From: Heterostelium album PN500
Lineage: Eukaryota > Evosea > Eumycetozoa > Acytosteliales > Acytosteliaceae
Assembly: GCF_000004825.1 (NCBI RefSeq)
Contig: NW_008805094.1
Location: 236,478 to 300,477, forward strand
Direction of reading: 5' to 3'
Length of the DNA: 64,000 nt
Of the stretch, positions 11,845 through 21,550 are shown one piece after another; position 1 is the first letter of the stretch, and every line of letters starts with the position of its first letter. The notes under the pieces are model-generated. The model ran no database searches, had not been told where the DNA came from, and saw only the letters and a program-made list of their open reading frames with translations. A program made the translations under genes and the position numbers.

Positions 11845-13276
11845 TTATTCATTTAAAACAGTGTATAGTAAGAATAATGAAACTATTTGAATGACAAGTA
11901 TTAGGAGAATATTTGGTATGTGTTTGGATGATGAACTAGCTGGTCTATCGTAGCTAAAGAATACTGCTGGTTTACCATTGTCATTTGAGCTAAATTGATC
12001 GAGTGTGATTGAAACAGGAAATTGTTGAGATGCATCTTGTCCTTTGGGTAAATGATCGATTGTACATTGAATAGATCTATGACCTTCATTCAAGTTAACA
12101 GGTTGTTTACATTCACTACCACCAATCTTTACTGATACTTTTGTAACATTCTCCAAACTAAGATAATTTCCACCGATTGTAATCACACCACCTTCCACTG
12201 AACAATTACTTATTGAATTAATAACTGGGTCTATAATAGAATAGAAATTAATATTAATTTATATAATTAGTTTAATTTAATTTTATAAAATTAATCAACA
12301 ACAACTTACAAATTGTAAAGTTTAGAGTATTGGAAATATTGAAATTGGTAACATTAACAAATACACTATTATTTCCATTTCTAACAGAGACTGGATAGAG
12401 TTTGGTAATATTCATAATAATATCTGTATGCTTTGTAAATGCATCGAGCCTCTGGAATGTATTGAGATTGATTACTAAGAATACCATTTTGATATCACTA
12501 CCAAAGCTATCACCAGATACATGTAACATATAATTATCAGTGGTAACATTTTTAGCAATTGGTTCTGAAATTAAATAATTAATTAATAAAACTATAATAT
12601 TTCATTATTAAATATATATTTCTTCTTACGTTCAAATGAAAAATTTGATAACGCTCCAACCTCTCTAATTAATATGGAAACTGGCAAGTCGATACCAACG
12701 AATGTAGATTGATCCGGTGTCAATCGGTAGTAGCTTTGAGAGAGATTCTTTCCACCGATTCCAATCTCCTTGAGCGATAGGGTCTCGTTGGTAAAGGTGA
12801 GAGTGTTGTTAGAGACAGCCGATGGACTTATGTACCAACCGTGGACTGTGATGATACCACCTGAAGTTGGTACCGAAGTAACGTTGTTGATAATAAGTGG
12901 ATTCCATCCAAACTTGGAGGTTGCACCTCTATTATCAAAGAGACCTGCTAAACCTTGGTACACCTGAGTATCATCGAAACTAACGGTGATCACCGAGTCA
13001 TTTTTCGAAACTATATGCATCGATGTAGTTGGACCACCACTAAAAGCAAAAACAACTACACTTGTAACATTGGTAAATTGACGTCCTATAAAATCAGCTT
13101 TAAATCCAGGATAATATATTAAATTGGTTATTTGAAATGCATTATTAACTGTGTCGATGAATCGGAGGGAAATATATTAGTTAATAGATTTGGATCTTTA
13201 CAATTTTAAAGTTTCATATCATACCATTTATTAAAATTATATAAAATAAAAGAGATGATAATAAATATTTAGTCAT
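11845..13276 (-). CDS. IPT/TIG-domain cell-surface protein, probably membrane- or GPI-anchored
   Basis: Four exons (13276-13225, 13148-12630, 12564-12310, 12230-11845) make 403 residues; all internal junctions are phase 1. Exon 1 encodes only a short signal peptide (MTKYLLSSLLFYIILING). The body has IPT/TIG-style immunoglobulin-like modules with the typical pattern 'PTSGGIITVHGWYISPS' and 'VEGGVITIGGNYLSLENVT'. Many N-glycosylation sequons (NVT, NTL, NVS) are present. The last 25 residues are hydrophobic (ILLILVIQIVSLFLLYTV) with almost no cytoplasmic tail, suiting a GPI signal or tail anchor. Dictyostelids have many such adhesion or allorecognition proteins (Tgr-like), but this one is shorter and I cannot assign it to a named member. 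Confidence 0.78.
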
Positions 13277-14007
13277 TGTTGAACTAAAACAGTATTAATA
13301 AATAAATAAATAAGAGATAAGATAAATAAAAATGTAGTAACTATTATTTGAAATGAAAATGATAAAACAACTTTTGTATTTAGTATATCCAACTTCTCTG
13401 GCAATAATAATGATATATTTATTGTGAATATATGAGAAGAAGAAAATGAAAAGGAAGGAACAACAGTTTGTTTCAAATAAATATTAAATAATTTATTTAT
13501 TTAGAAGATCTGAAAAGGGTACTTTGATATAAATTATAGTATGCATGGTTATTATATAGTACAAATGGTTAATATGTAGCTAATAGCTAACCTATTGATG
13601 ATTGTATCTGCTAGGTAGGTAAATTGAGATTTAAACCAAGAGTGTAATCATCACCAGACCAATAAAAAAGTAAGTTAACTTAGTAGTAAGAGATGATCAA
13701 CACATACTAAGAAGTTTTAACACAATTATAAAACACACAATTAAAACATTTGATTTGAATGTTGATTTATAAATCATATTGACACACAAACACAAAACAC
13801 ACACCACACAAACAAATAAATAAATAAATTATTTAACACAGTCAATTGAATTGTATTCAACCCGTTTTTATATTAAATTTTCGACAACGATTGATGGAAA
13901 TGCACACCAAAAAAATTAAAATGTATGAATAAAATTAACTTTTTCATTTTATGATTTTTTAAAAGGTTTTCATAAATAATAGATAGATAGATAGATAGAT
14001 CATCGAG
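13277..14007. other. Divergent promoter region
   Basis: Shared upstream region of the minus-strand IPT/TIG gene and the plus-strand PPIH gene. It contains a CACA-rich segment near 13780-13820 and a GATA tract (13981-14000) just before the PPIH start. No gene seen. Confidence 0.55.
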
Positions 14008-14787
14008 ATGTCAGATACAACAACAACAACAACAACAAACAATAACGAATCGGGAACACCTAACCCAATTGTGTTCTTTGATATAGCTATCGATGGTCAG
14101 GCTATAGGTAGAATTAAGATTGAACTATACGCTGATGTAGTACCTAGAACTGCCGAAAACTTTAGGTAAATACTTTAATTGATCTATCTATGAAACGTTG
14201 TCAAATACTTAAATCTAGATTACTAATACACCTTTTATGTTCATTGTGATCACTCCACCAATAATGATAGACAATTCTGTACAGGTGAATACAGAAAATC
14301 AGGTGTACCCATTGGTTTCAAAGGTTGTAAATTTCACAAGGTATCAAAGGATTTCATGATTCAAGGTGGTGATTTTGTAAAGGTATGTTACAGCTTTATG
14401 CTACCTATTGTAGTAATAATAATAGTTTAGTTTTGATATTTATTACAAATACATTTACTTACATTTTCGTTATTTTTTTATTAATAGGGTGATGGATCAG
14501 GTAGAACATCGATATATGGTGAAAGATTCCCAGATGAAAACTTTAAATTAAAACATACTGGACCTGGTACATTATCAATGGTTAACAGTGGTACACCAAA
14601 TAGCAATGGTTGTCAATTCTTTATATCATGTGTAGCCACCGAATGGTTGGATGGAAAGAACGTAGTTTTTGGACAAGTAGTCGATGGAATGAAAGTCGTT
14701 AGAACCATAGAAAATGTACCCGTTGTAAATCCACAAACAAATAAACCTAAATTCGATGTCGTCATAACAGAGTGTGGCGAACTGTAA
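14008..14787 (+). CDS. ppiH: Peptidyl-prolyl isomerase H (cyclophilin H, U4/U6 snRNP-associated)
   Basis: Three exons (14008-14165, 14271-14382, 14488-14787) give 189 residues. Apart from a short threonine/asparagine-rich head, the chain follows human PPIH closely: '[20 protein letters not shown]', '[18 protein letters not shown]', '[20 protein letters not shown]', 'QGGDFVKGDGSG', 'NGCQFFISC', '[19 protein letters not shown]'. The cyclophilin active-site residues are present: Arg of the FHKV segment is replaced by Lys (F-H-K), while [12 protein letters not shown] and W-L-D-G are intact. By family it isomerises prolyl bonds and binds the tri-snRNP in the nucleus. The Lys in place of the usual catalytic Arg (FHRV in most cyclophilins) is notable and could lower isomerase activity. 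Confidence 0.92.
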
Positions 14788-15035
14788 TAAATAACATCAT
14801 GATTTATAAATACTATCTAGTTTAGAAAAAAGGGTAAAATCATTTACAAAATGTTTTATTTATATTTATTATTTATATTATATTTATATATATGTTTGTT
14901 TGTTTTGTTTTGTTTTGTTTGAAATCGGAATATTAGGAGTGAATTAACAATTCTAGTGGAAAGCTAATAATTATTTCTTTCCATTCTAGTTTTTGAAAAA
15001 TGTGTGTAAATTGTTGTTGTTGTTGTTGTTTGTAT

Positions 15036-17111
15036 TTAATTATTGATTGGTGAACTATATAATTCTGATTTGTGATCGTTGATGTCGGAATGTTTTCGGT
15101 TGTTCGCTGGTGATTTGTCACCGCTGCTACTGCTTTCCGCTTCGATGTCAACATCCATTTCGAGACGATTCGGTTCGTGGTCGTCGTCATCGTCGGACTT
15201 GTTAGCAAAGTTCAGTGGTGATTTCGAACGATCCATATCGTCGATCAGCTGTTTGGTCTGTTGATGTGGCGATCCTCTGTTGGAAGTGGACTGACTGCTA
15301 CTTCCCGATCCGCCAGCGGCATCTGCAGTGGTTGGTGGTGAAAGTGAAAGTTTACTTGGCGACTGCGAAGAAGATGAAGCTGCCAGAGTCGGTGGTGTTG
15401 TCATCGATGACTTTAACGATGTTAAAATAGGTGGTAGCGGTGATGTTATATGACTTTGAAAATTGGATTGTTCTACATTATTACTTGGTGAACTTTTAGA
15501 TGACGATGATGATTTCGAAGATGATGATGATGATTTACGATGTGATGATTTATGATGATGTTCTTGAGTGTCGACACTCTTATTACTATTATTATTATTA
15601 TTATTTGGTGAAGTTTCTGTTTTCTGTCTTTTATGTTTCTTTTCTGAGGGAGTGTTGGTGGTGGTGGTGGTGGTATTGGTGTCTGCTTCATGCTCGGATG
15701 CAGATGCATCGGTGGCGATACCTTGGTGATATCCACAGAACGGTGTTTGTTTAGATTTCTGCACTGGTATATTACATTTCTTTGAGTTCTTCTTGTTGCT
15801 CGCGACGTATTGACACCACATGAATCCAGAGTTTGGATCGAGTGGCGCGTGATGCCAGCAGTATTTGAGGTTGGGCAGTGACTTGCTCTTGCACCAACGA
15901 TCCTTGCCAAAAGCTACACAATATCCTTCTTGCGGCTCGTTCTTGGGTGTTGACGAAGAAGAGTTGGAGTAAAAGTCATCGCCTACAATTGGTGGTGGAT
16001 TACCAGATGCCTGTTGAGATTGTAGCAGTGGAGTGACAGAGGGTGACTGTATCTTATCGCCACCGGTGCTTCTTCTATCTCTATCCCTATCTCTATCAGG
16101 TAGTCGCTCCTTACTGGAAGATGACGATGACGATGACGATGAAACAGAAGAAGAAGTATGTAATTGTGCTCCTAATCTGCTGCCAGATGATTTCTTTCTT
16201 TTCTCGTCTTGAGTATGTCCATTCTCCTTATCGCTTCTATCGGTATCTCTGTCTTTATCCTTATCCTTATCCTTCTCTTTATCTCTGCTGCTTCTTTCTC
16301 TATCCTTTTCTTTTCCTCCTTCTTTATCTTTATCTCTTTCTCTTCTCTCTTTACGTTCTTTGTCGCGGTCACCTCTATCTCCTTTGTCTCTTTCCTCTTT
16401 ATCTCTTCCACGTTCTCTACGGTCTTTTTCTCTTCTTTCCTCTCTCTCTAACTTAGACTCTCTTTCCTTTTCTCTTTCTTTTTCTCTCTCAAGCTCCAAT
16501 TTGATCTCTCTTTCTTTTTCTTTTCTCTCCTCTCTTTCTCTTTCTCTATCCCTTTCCTTCTCTTTTTCTCTTTCCCTTTCCTTCTCTTTTTCTTTTTCTC
16601 TTTCTTTCACTCTTCTTTCCTCTCTCTCTAGTTTAGACTCTCTTTCCTTTTCTCTTTCTCTTTCTCTATCCCTATCTCTTTCTCTATCCTTTTCTCTTTC
16701 TCTTTCTCTATTACTATTATTACTATTACTAATAATATCTCTTTCAAAACCTTTTTCCTTTCTCTCACTATTGGATAGAACTCTATTAACTTCTACATCA
16801 CTTTCATCAGATGATACCTCTTCGAATTTTAGTAATTTATCTAATAAAAATCTAAATATGAGAAATATTAATATAAAATTGATTTTTACCAAAAAAGGAA
16901 AAAAAAATAATTTTTGAGATCTATCATAATTTTTAGGATTGAATAAACAAAAATAAAAATGAAATATATACCTTTTCTCTTTAGCTAATCTTTTCAATTG
17001 TTTCTTTGCCTCTTCTAGTTGTATCAAAGCATAATCTTTCTCTTCGTTGATCACAGCATATTTCCTCTTCAAATTTGAATACAAGACCTCAAGATCTTGT
17101 CCTGTATCCAT
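15036..17111 (-). CDS. C3Hc3H zinc-finger protein, KANSL2/INO80D-like chromatin factor
   Basis: Two exons (17111-16972, 16851-15036) give 651 residues. The intron (16852-16971) is 120 bp, a multiple of three and free of stops, so naive translation runs straight through it. The chosen start (MDTGQDLEVLYSNLKRKYAV) begins a coiled-coil segment of 50-60 residues; an in-frame ATG at 17216 would add a lysine-rich stretch that looks untranslated. Next comes a long arginine/glutamate/lysine-repeat helix, then near residues 355-435 a cysteine/histidine module with 'CVAFGKDRWCKSKSLPNLKY' followed by 'CWHH' and later 'CNIPVQKSKQTPFCGYHQ'. This is the pattern of the potential DNA-binding C3Hc3H domain in KANSL2 (NSL acetyltransferase complex) and INO80D. 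The C-terminal third is serine-rich low complexity. Nuclear role is inferred from the domain. Confidence 0.75.
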   Translation of the reverse strand: MDTGQDLEVLYSNLKRKYAVINEEKDYALIQLEEAKKQLKRLAKEKRYIFHFYFCLFNPKNYDRSQKLFFFPFLVKINFILIFLIFRFLLDKLLKFEEVSSDESDVEVNRVLSNSERKEKGFERDIISNSNNSNREREREKDRERDRDREREREKERESKLEREERRVKEREKEKEKEREREKEKERDREREREERKEKEREIKLELEREKEREKERESKLEREERREKDRRERGRDKEERDKGDRGDRDKERKERRERDKDKEGGKEKDRERSSRDKEKDKDKDKDRDTDRSDKENGHTQDEKRKKSSGSRLGAQLHTSSSVSSSSSSSSSSKERLPDRDRDRDRRSTGGDKIQSPSVTPLLQSQQASGNPPPIVGDDFYSNSSSSTPKNEPQEGYCVAFGKDRWCKSKSLPNLKYCWHHAPLDPNSGFMWCQYVASNKKNSKKCNIPVQKSKQTPFCGYHQGIATDASASEHEADTNTTTTTTNTPSEKKHKRQKTETSPNNNNNNSNKSVDTQEHHHKSSHRKSSSSSSKSSSSSKSSPSNNVEQSNFQSHITSPLPPILTSLKSSMTTPPTLAASSSSQSPSKLSLSPPTTADAAGGSGSSSQSTSNRGSPHQQTKQLIDDMDRSKSPLNFANKSDDDDDHEPNRLEMDVDIEAESSSSGDKSPANNRKHSDINDHKSELYSSPINN

Positions 17112-17794
17112 TTGTTTGTAATATCTTTTAAAAATATCTGAAAATAACCTGTTTTTTTTATATATATAATTCGAGATTAAATCTAAATTCTGTTTTTTTT
17201 TTTTTGTAAGATTCAATCTAAAAAATAATTATTAATATAAATGTACTGCTGCTATTTTATTTTATCTTATCTATCTATATCTTTTATATCTTTTGATTTT
17301 ATTATTTGATGTTGAAATTGAAATTGATGTTGATTTTTATTTTATCTTTTTTAAAAAAAATAATTAATGATTTAAAATAAATTATTTAAATAATGAATAA
17401 TAATGAATACCAATGAGAATGAGTTGAGTTGAATGGCGTTCATGCACAACATGAAAAGAATAAAAAATAAAAAAACAACAACAACAGCAGTAAAAAACCA
17501 ACAAACATTATTGTGAAAAAACCAAATTTCCTATTAAAAAGATTTATGACTTCAAGGCTGCTTTTTTATTTATTTGCGGAACAACAAAACACACAAAACA
17601 CCAAACAACGACAAACAACACCAAAATAAACTTGTTGATTTTAAAGAGTTTAAAAACGCTGTCTCTGTTTCTCTGTCTTTAAAGAGAGAGTGGTGGTGGA
17701 TATTTATTACAATATATAATATTGAGATGAAATTATATCATATAACTATATACTACCTATTATATGTTAGTATATGTATGTAATATTAAGAATT

Positions 17795-17826
<32 letters not shown>

Positions 17827-18928
17827 AGTAATATATAATATATTTTATGATGGTTCATTGTAGATTGATTACGAAGATTACCTTTATTATTTAAATATTT
17901 TGAAACTTTATTATTTAGATAACTTTATTCTTCTTTTGATTAAATATAATATATTTTGTTTAAAGAGGTTGGCAGGTTCTAATATTAATCACAGTTTACT
18001 TGTTGCAGCAATACATCAATATGTAAACAAAAAAAAAGAAACATAAAAATATTAAATAAATTAAATAAAAATAAAATAAAAGAAATCAATCATCAAATCA
18101 ATAGAATAGATTAGATAACTACTAACTAACTAACTAACAACAACATCATCATCATCACCAAGATACTTAATTCCTCCAACCAAACCAAACATTGTTTTTT
18201 ATTGTTGTTGCTACTCTGTTGTTGTTGGTTGTTGTTTTTAGTAGGTATCATCGAATCTACGTATCTATTTCAATCAACAAGTCAATGTAAAAACCATTCA
18301 CACTTCTAATTACTATTTTTTTATTTTATTTTTTTTCAATAATATTTGTTGTTGTTGTCGATGAGCATAGTTGGTGTGTTATTGTATACACCAGTCATAA
18401 AAAAAACCTAAAAAAAAAAAATACAAAGATTTAGAAACAAAAAAAGAGGGGGTATCATAAAACCATTGAAGACACCTACTCAAAGTCATTACAAAAAAAT
18501 AAAATTAAGTAGGTGTTGAATTGAAAGAAAACCAAACAACATACTTTTATTTGCAAAGAACCAAAGTCAGGTTTGGCATTTTTGTGGGGGTAAATACTTA
18601 TTTATTGGTTTATAAATTTATTTCAAATAGTTGACTAAACCTCACTCGCGTCAAAGCATCATCAAAAACAACAACAACAAACAATAACAAACATAATAAA
18701 GTAAAGTATTATAAAAAATAATATATAGACAATTGTCGTTTACATATAATATATTTTACACAATAATGATATTTGTTTTTTTTTTTTGGTTTATAAATTA
18801 TGTACAAAAATAAATAAAAGTAAATATTACTTTTATTGTGGGTGATTAATTTATTAAAGATATTATATGTAAGAATAAGATTTGGTATTACTTTTTTTGT
18901 TATTATTATAAAAAAAGAGAAATACAAG
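17112..18928. other. Long intergenic region
   Basis: AT-rich, with CAA/GTT-rich patches near 17460-17640 and 18180-18360 and a poly-A tract near 18410. It should hold the promoter of the zinc-finger gene at its left side and the 3' flank of the next gene at its right. No coherent open frame or RNA structure seen. Confidence 0.55.
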
Positions 18929-21550
18929 TTACTTTTTAACTTCAACAGGACTTTCAAAGATGTTGTTGTTGTTGTTGACGGTTAGATCTTGATCTCTTGG
19001 TATGTCATCGGGATTGACAATGATCTTTGAGAGGTTGACTAATGAGTATTTGGAGGGATCACCTAGTCGGTCGAACCTAGACTTAATCAACTCTATGAAT
19101 GGACCGGTCAATTGGGGAATATATACAAGTTTCGGTTTGTCAGGACCTGGTTCTCTCTCTTTGTCTTTGTCTTCGTCGGCTTCGTTTCCATTGCCATTCT
19201 CTTTGTTGTGTGAAGGCGATGGTTTTCTTGGTGATTTCTGTTGTTTCTTCTTTTCTTTCTCTTTCTCTTTCTCTCGTTTCTTCTCTTCTCTCTTTGATTC
19301 TTTGTCTTTCTTGTGTCCGTTCTCTCCTGCTGATACTTGACTGGCATCTGTTTGGTTGTCCGATACCTCTTTGTTCTCTTCGATATCACCGACATCCATT
19401 CTCCATCGGCGATAGGCAATAACAAGCTCCAGTTCTTCAATGACTCTTTCTTTCATGTTTGGCGAGAGTGGCTTGAATATCTCGGTGTAGACATCGACTT
19501 CCTCGTCCTTGAGGAATTGCAGTAGACCTAGCAGCCATGACACCGATTGAGAAAGGAGACCGGTTGCGATAGTTCCATCATGCTCATTGACATTCATCTT
19601 GGCATCGGATACAACAAGATCATGCACCATATCGTAGATTCTCTCCATTAAAATTCGGCAAGCGTCTTCATACAAAGCCAAACGTTCATTCATAGTGATA
19701 TGCGCGCTCTTATCCTTCTTGAACTTCTTTTTCAAATCTCGAGTATCGATTGACTCTTCTCCATTGTTGTGATTTTCGTTGTTTGAGATATTACTATATT
19801 GTGTTTGTGGTGTAGTTGGTTGTGACTTTGGTAATTGCTGAGTTGTTGTTGTTGTAGTAGTTGTTGTTGAGGACGATGAGAAGAGATTAGATGGTTTCAA
19901 CCAACCGAAAGTGGAACGAAGCAAACTGTTTCCACTGTTGGACTTCTTGTCTTCGGTTACGGTAACCGGTTGGTTTGGTGAGCCGTGGATGTCGAGGTCA
20001 GAGTCAATGTAGGGTGGAGTGTGACCGGCTGACTTTGGATGGTAGTCGTCGAATTCGTCTGCAGCAACGTGGCTACCATTGCCGTTGCTGTTGTTGTTTA
20101 GTTCCAAGTCATGGTCGTCGTCCTCCACCAGTTCTCCACTCTCGGCAACAGTGATAATCTTCTTCATGACGTAGGCAATCTTCTCAAAGTGATAACCGAT
20201 GTTGGCTTTACAGAACAGCTTGCCAAGCGGTTCGTAGAGAACCGGTAGCAACTCACGAATGATATCTATCATCTCGTCATTACCAAGAATATCGATAAAG
20301 TCGTTCTTCTCCTTCTTTCTCTTCTCCATCTTTACGTATTCAAACAGTGCTTTGAAGTGTTCTTCGTCGAGCGTTGCGATAATGGCGGAATCTACGGGTG
20401 GCGAGCCTGGCCACTGATATTGCATGACGGACAACGAGTCTGGGACGTCCTTGAAATAGGCAATGGGTTGGCCGTCGAAGCTCGAGATTTGGTGAATGTT
20501 CTGAACGAATCCTTTCATCTTTGCCATGAGCAGCTTTCTCACATTCTTATTGGGAATGTTCAGGAGCGCAGTCTCTGCATCCTTCTGTGATTTCTTGAGT
20601 GTACGCTCGGTCTTTCCAATCTCCACCATGACAGAGGTGATTGTTTGAATGAGATTACGCGATCCAAATGGTTTCGCTAAGAACAAGATGATGAAACCCT
20701 TGAGGAGCGTAATGGGATTAGCGATGGCGAGTGATGCGCGAATCGCTTTGACCGGGGTGATCATGTAGAGACGCTTCATCTTTTGCACCTGTTTGGGATC
20801 GCGCAACTCACGCTCCATCCAAAGCGACATAATCTTAATGACGGTATTGACAAACTCTGTGAATTCATCCGGTAGATCCTTCATGTGTTTCGTCTTTAGA
20901 ATGATATTGAACAACGATGATATTCCATTGTGTGAATCGCCAGTGCCATGTGCAGCATCTCTATTCTTCTTCTCGATATTCATAATGATGATCTGTGTCA
21001 GTTCAGTCAGACGCTTCTGTAGCTTAGCGATGGATTCGTCACGTTCGATGTCCTTTGGGTTACGGTCACGCTCCTCCATGATCTTTTCGTCCTCCTCGTC
21101 GTCCAGTGTCTCTTGTTTGTGTTGTTCGTCACGTCGTCGCTCTTTGATCCACTCCTTCTCGGCGTTGGCAACCGAGGGGTCGACAAAGATCTTCAGTGTC
21201 TTATCGTTGGTTCTCTCCATGGGAGTACGAAGCGCAACGTCAAACACCTTTACAACAAACTTTCGGAATTGGTCACGTGTCTCTTGTTTCGAGGCGAGTT
21301 GCGACTGAATCACAATCTGTGGCAGTGTGTGAATCAACTGGCGAAACTTTGTCTTGGCGCTCTCCTTGTTGGCCAGCAGAGGAATCGTTGTCAGCTGATC
21401 GAAAAGGAACTTTAGAAACAGTGTATCATTGAGAAAGTCTGCATCGTTAAAGTAGATCTTGATCTCTTCCATCACCGAGTACTTTAACAACTGTTGTTTA
21501 AAGTATGATTCTTGATCAAGATTTAACTTGACCTCTGTATACTCTTGCAT
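18929..21550 (-). CDS. PX-associated-domain protein (DUF3818-like), large cytosolic
   Basis: A single exon encodes 873 residues. The N-terminal 100 residues ('QESYFKQQLLKYSVMEEIKI', 'FDQLTTIPLLANKESAK') and the central region around residues 270-340 ('IRASLAIANPITLLKGFIIL', 'FLAKPFGSRNLIQTI') resemble the PX-associated modules found beside PX domains in fungal proteins. I see no PX domain itself, so phosphoinositide binding through PX is not supported. Two low-complexity inserts are present: an acidic and serine/threonine/glutamine linker around residues 490-590 and a lysine/glutamate-rich block around residues 755-815. The end ('KLVYIPQLTGPFIELIKSRF') looks folded again. In fungi this architecture is linked to membrane lipids and traffic; here that is inference. 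The alternative is a dictyostelid-specific helical protein. Confidence 0.6.
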   Translation of the reverse strand: MQEYTEVKLNLDQESYFKQQLLKYSVMEEIKIYFNDADFLNDTLFLKFLFDQLTTIPLLANKESAKTKFRQLIHTLPQIVIQSQLASKQETRDQFRKFVVKVFDVALRTPMERTNDKTLKIFVDPSVANAEKEWIKERRRDEQHKQETLDDEEDEKIMEERDRNPKDIERDESIAKLQKRLTELTQIIIMNIEKKNRDAAHGTGDSHNGISSLFNIILKTKHMKDLPDEFTEFVNTVIKIMSLWMERELRDPKQVQKMKRLYMITPVKAIRASLAIANPITLLKGFIILFLAKPFGSRNLIQTITSVMVEIGKTERTLKKSQKDAETALLNIPNKNVRKLLMAKMKGFVQNIHQISSFDGQPIAYFKDVPDSLSVMQYQWPGSPPVDSAIIATLDEEHFKALFEYVKMEKRKKEKNDFIDILGNDEMIDIIRELLPVLYEPLGKLFCKANIGYHFEKIAYVMKKIITVAESGELVEDDDHDLELNNNSNGNGSHVAADEFDDYHPKSAGHTPPYIDSDLDIHGSPNQPVTVTEDKKSNSGNSLLRSTFGWLKPSNLFSSSSTTTTTTTTTQQLPKSQPTTPQTQYSNISNNENHNNGEESIDTRDLKKKFKKDKSAHITMNERLALYEDACRILMERIYDMVHDLVVSDAKMNVNEHDGTIATGLLSQSVSWLLGLLQFLKDEEVDVYTEIFKPLSPNMKERVIEELELVIAYRRWRMDVGDIEENKEVSDNQTDASQVSAGENGHKKDKESKREEKKREKEKEKEKKKQQKSPRKPSPSHNKENGNGNEADEDKDKEREPGPDKPKLVYIPQLTGPFIELIKSRFDRLGDPSKYSLVNLSKIIVNPDDIPRDQDLTVNNNNNIFESPVEVKK

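Noticed and set aside
15079-16917. Several plus-strand frames rich in serine, leucine and phenylalanine
   Set aside because: They are antisense shadows of the arginine/glutamate-repeat region of the minus-strand zinc-finger gene.
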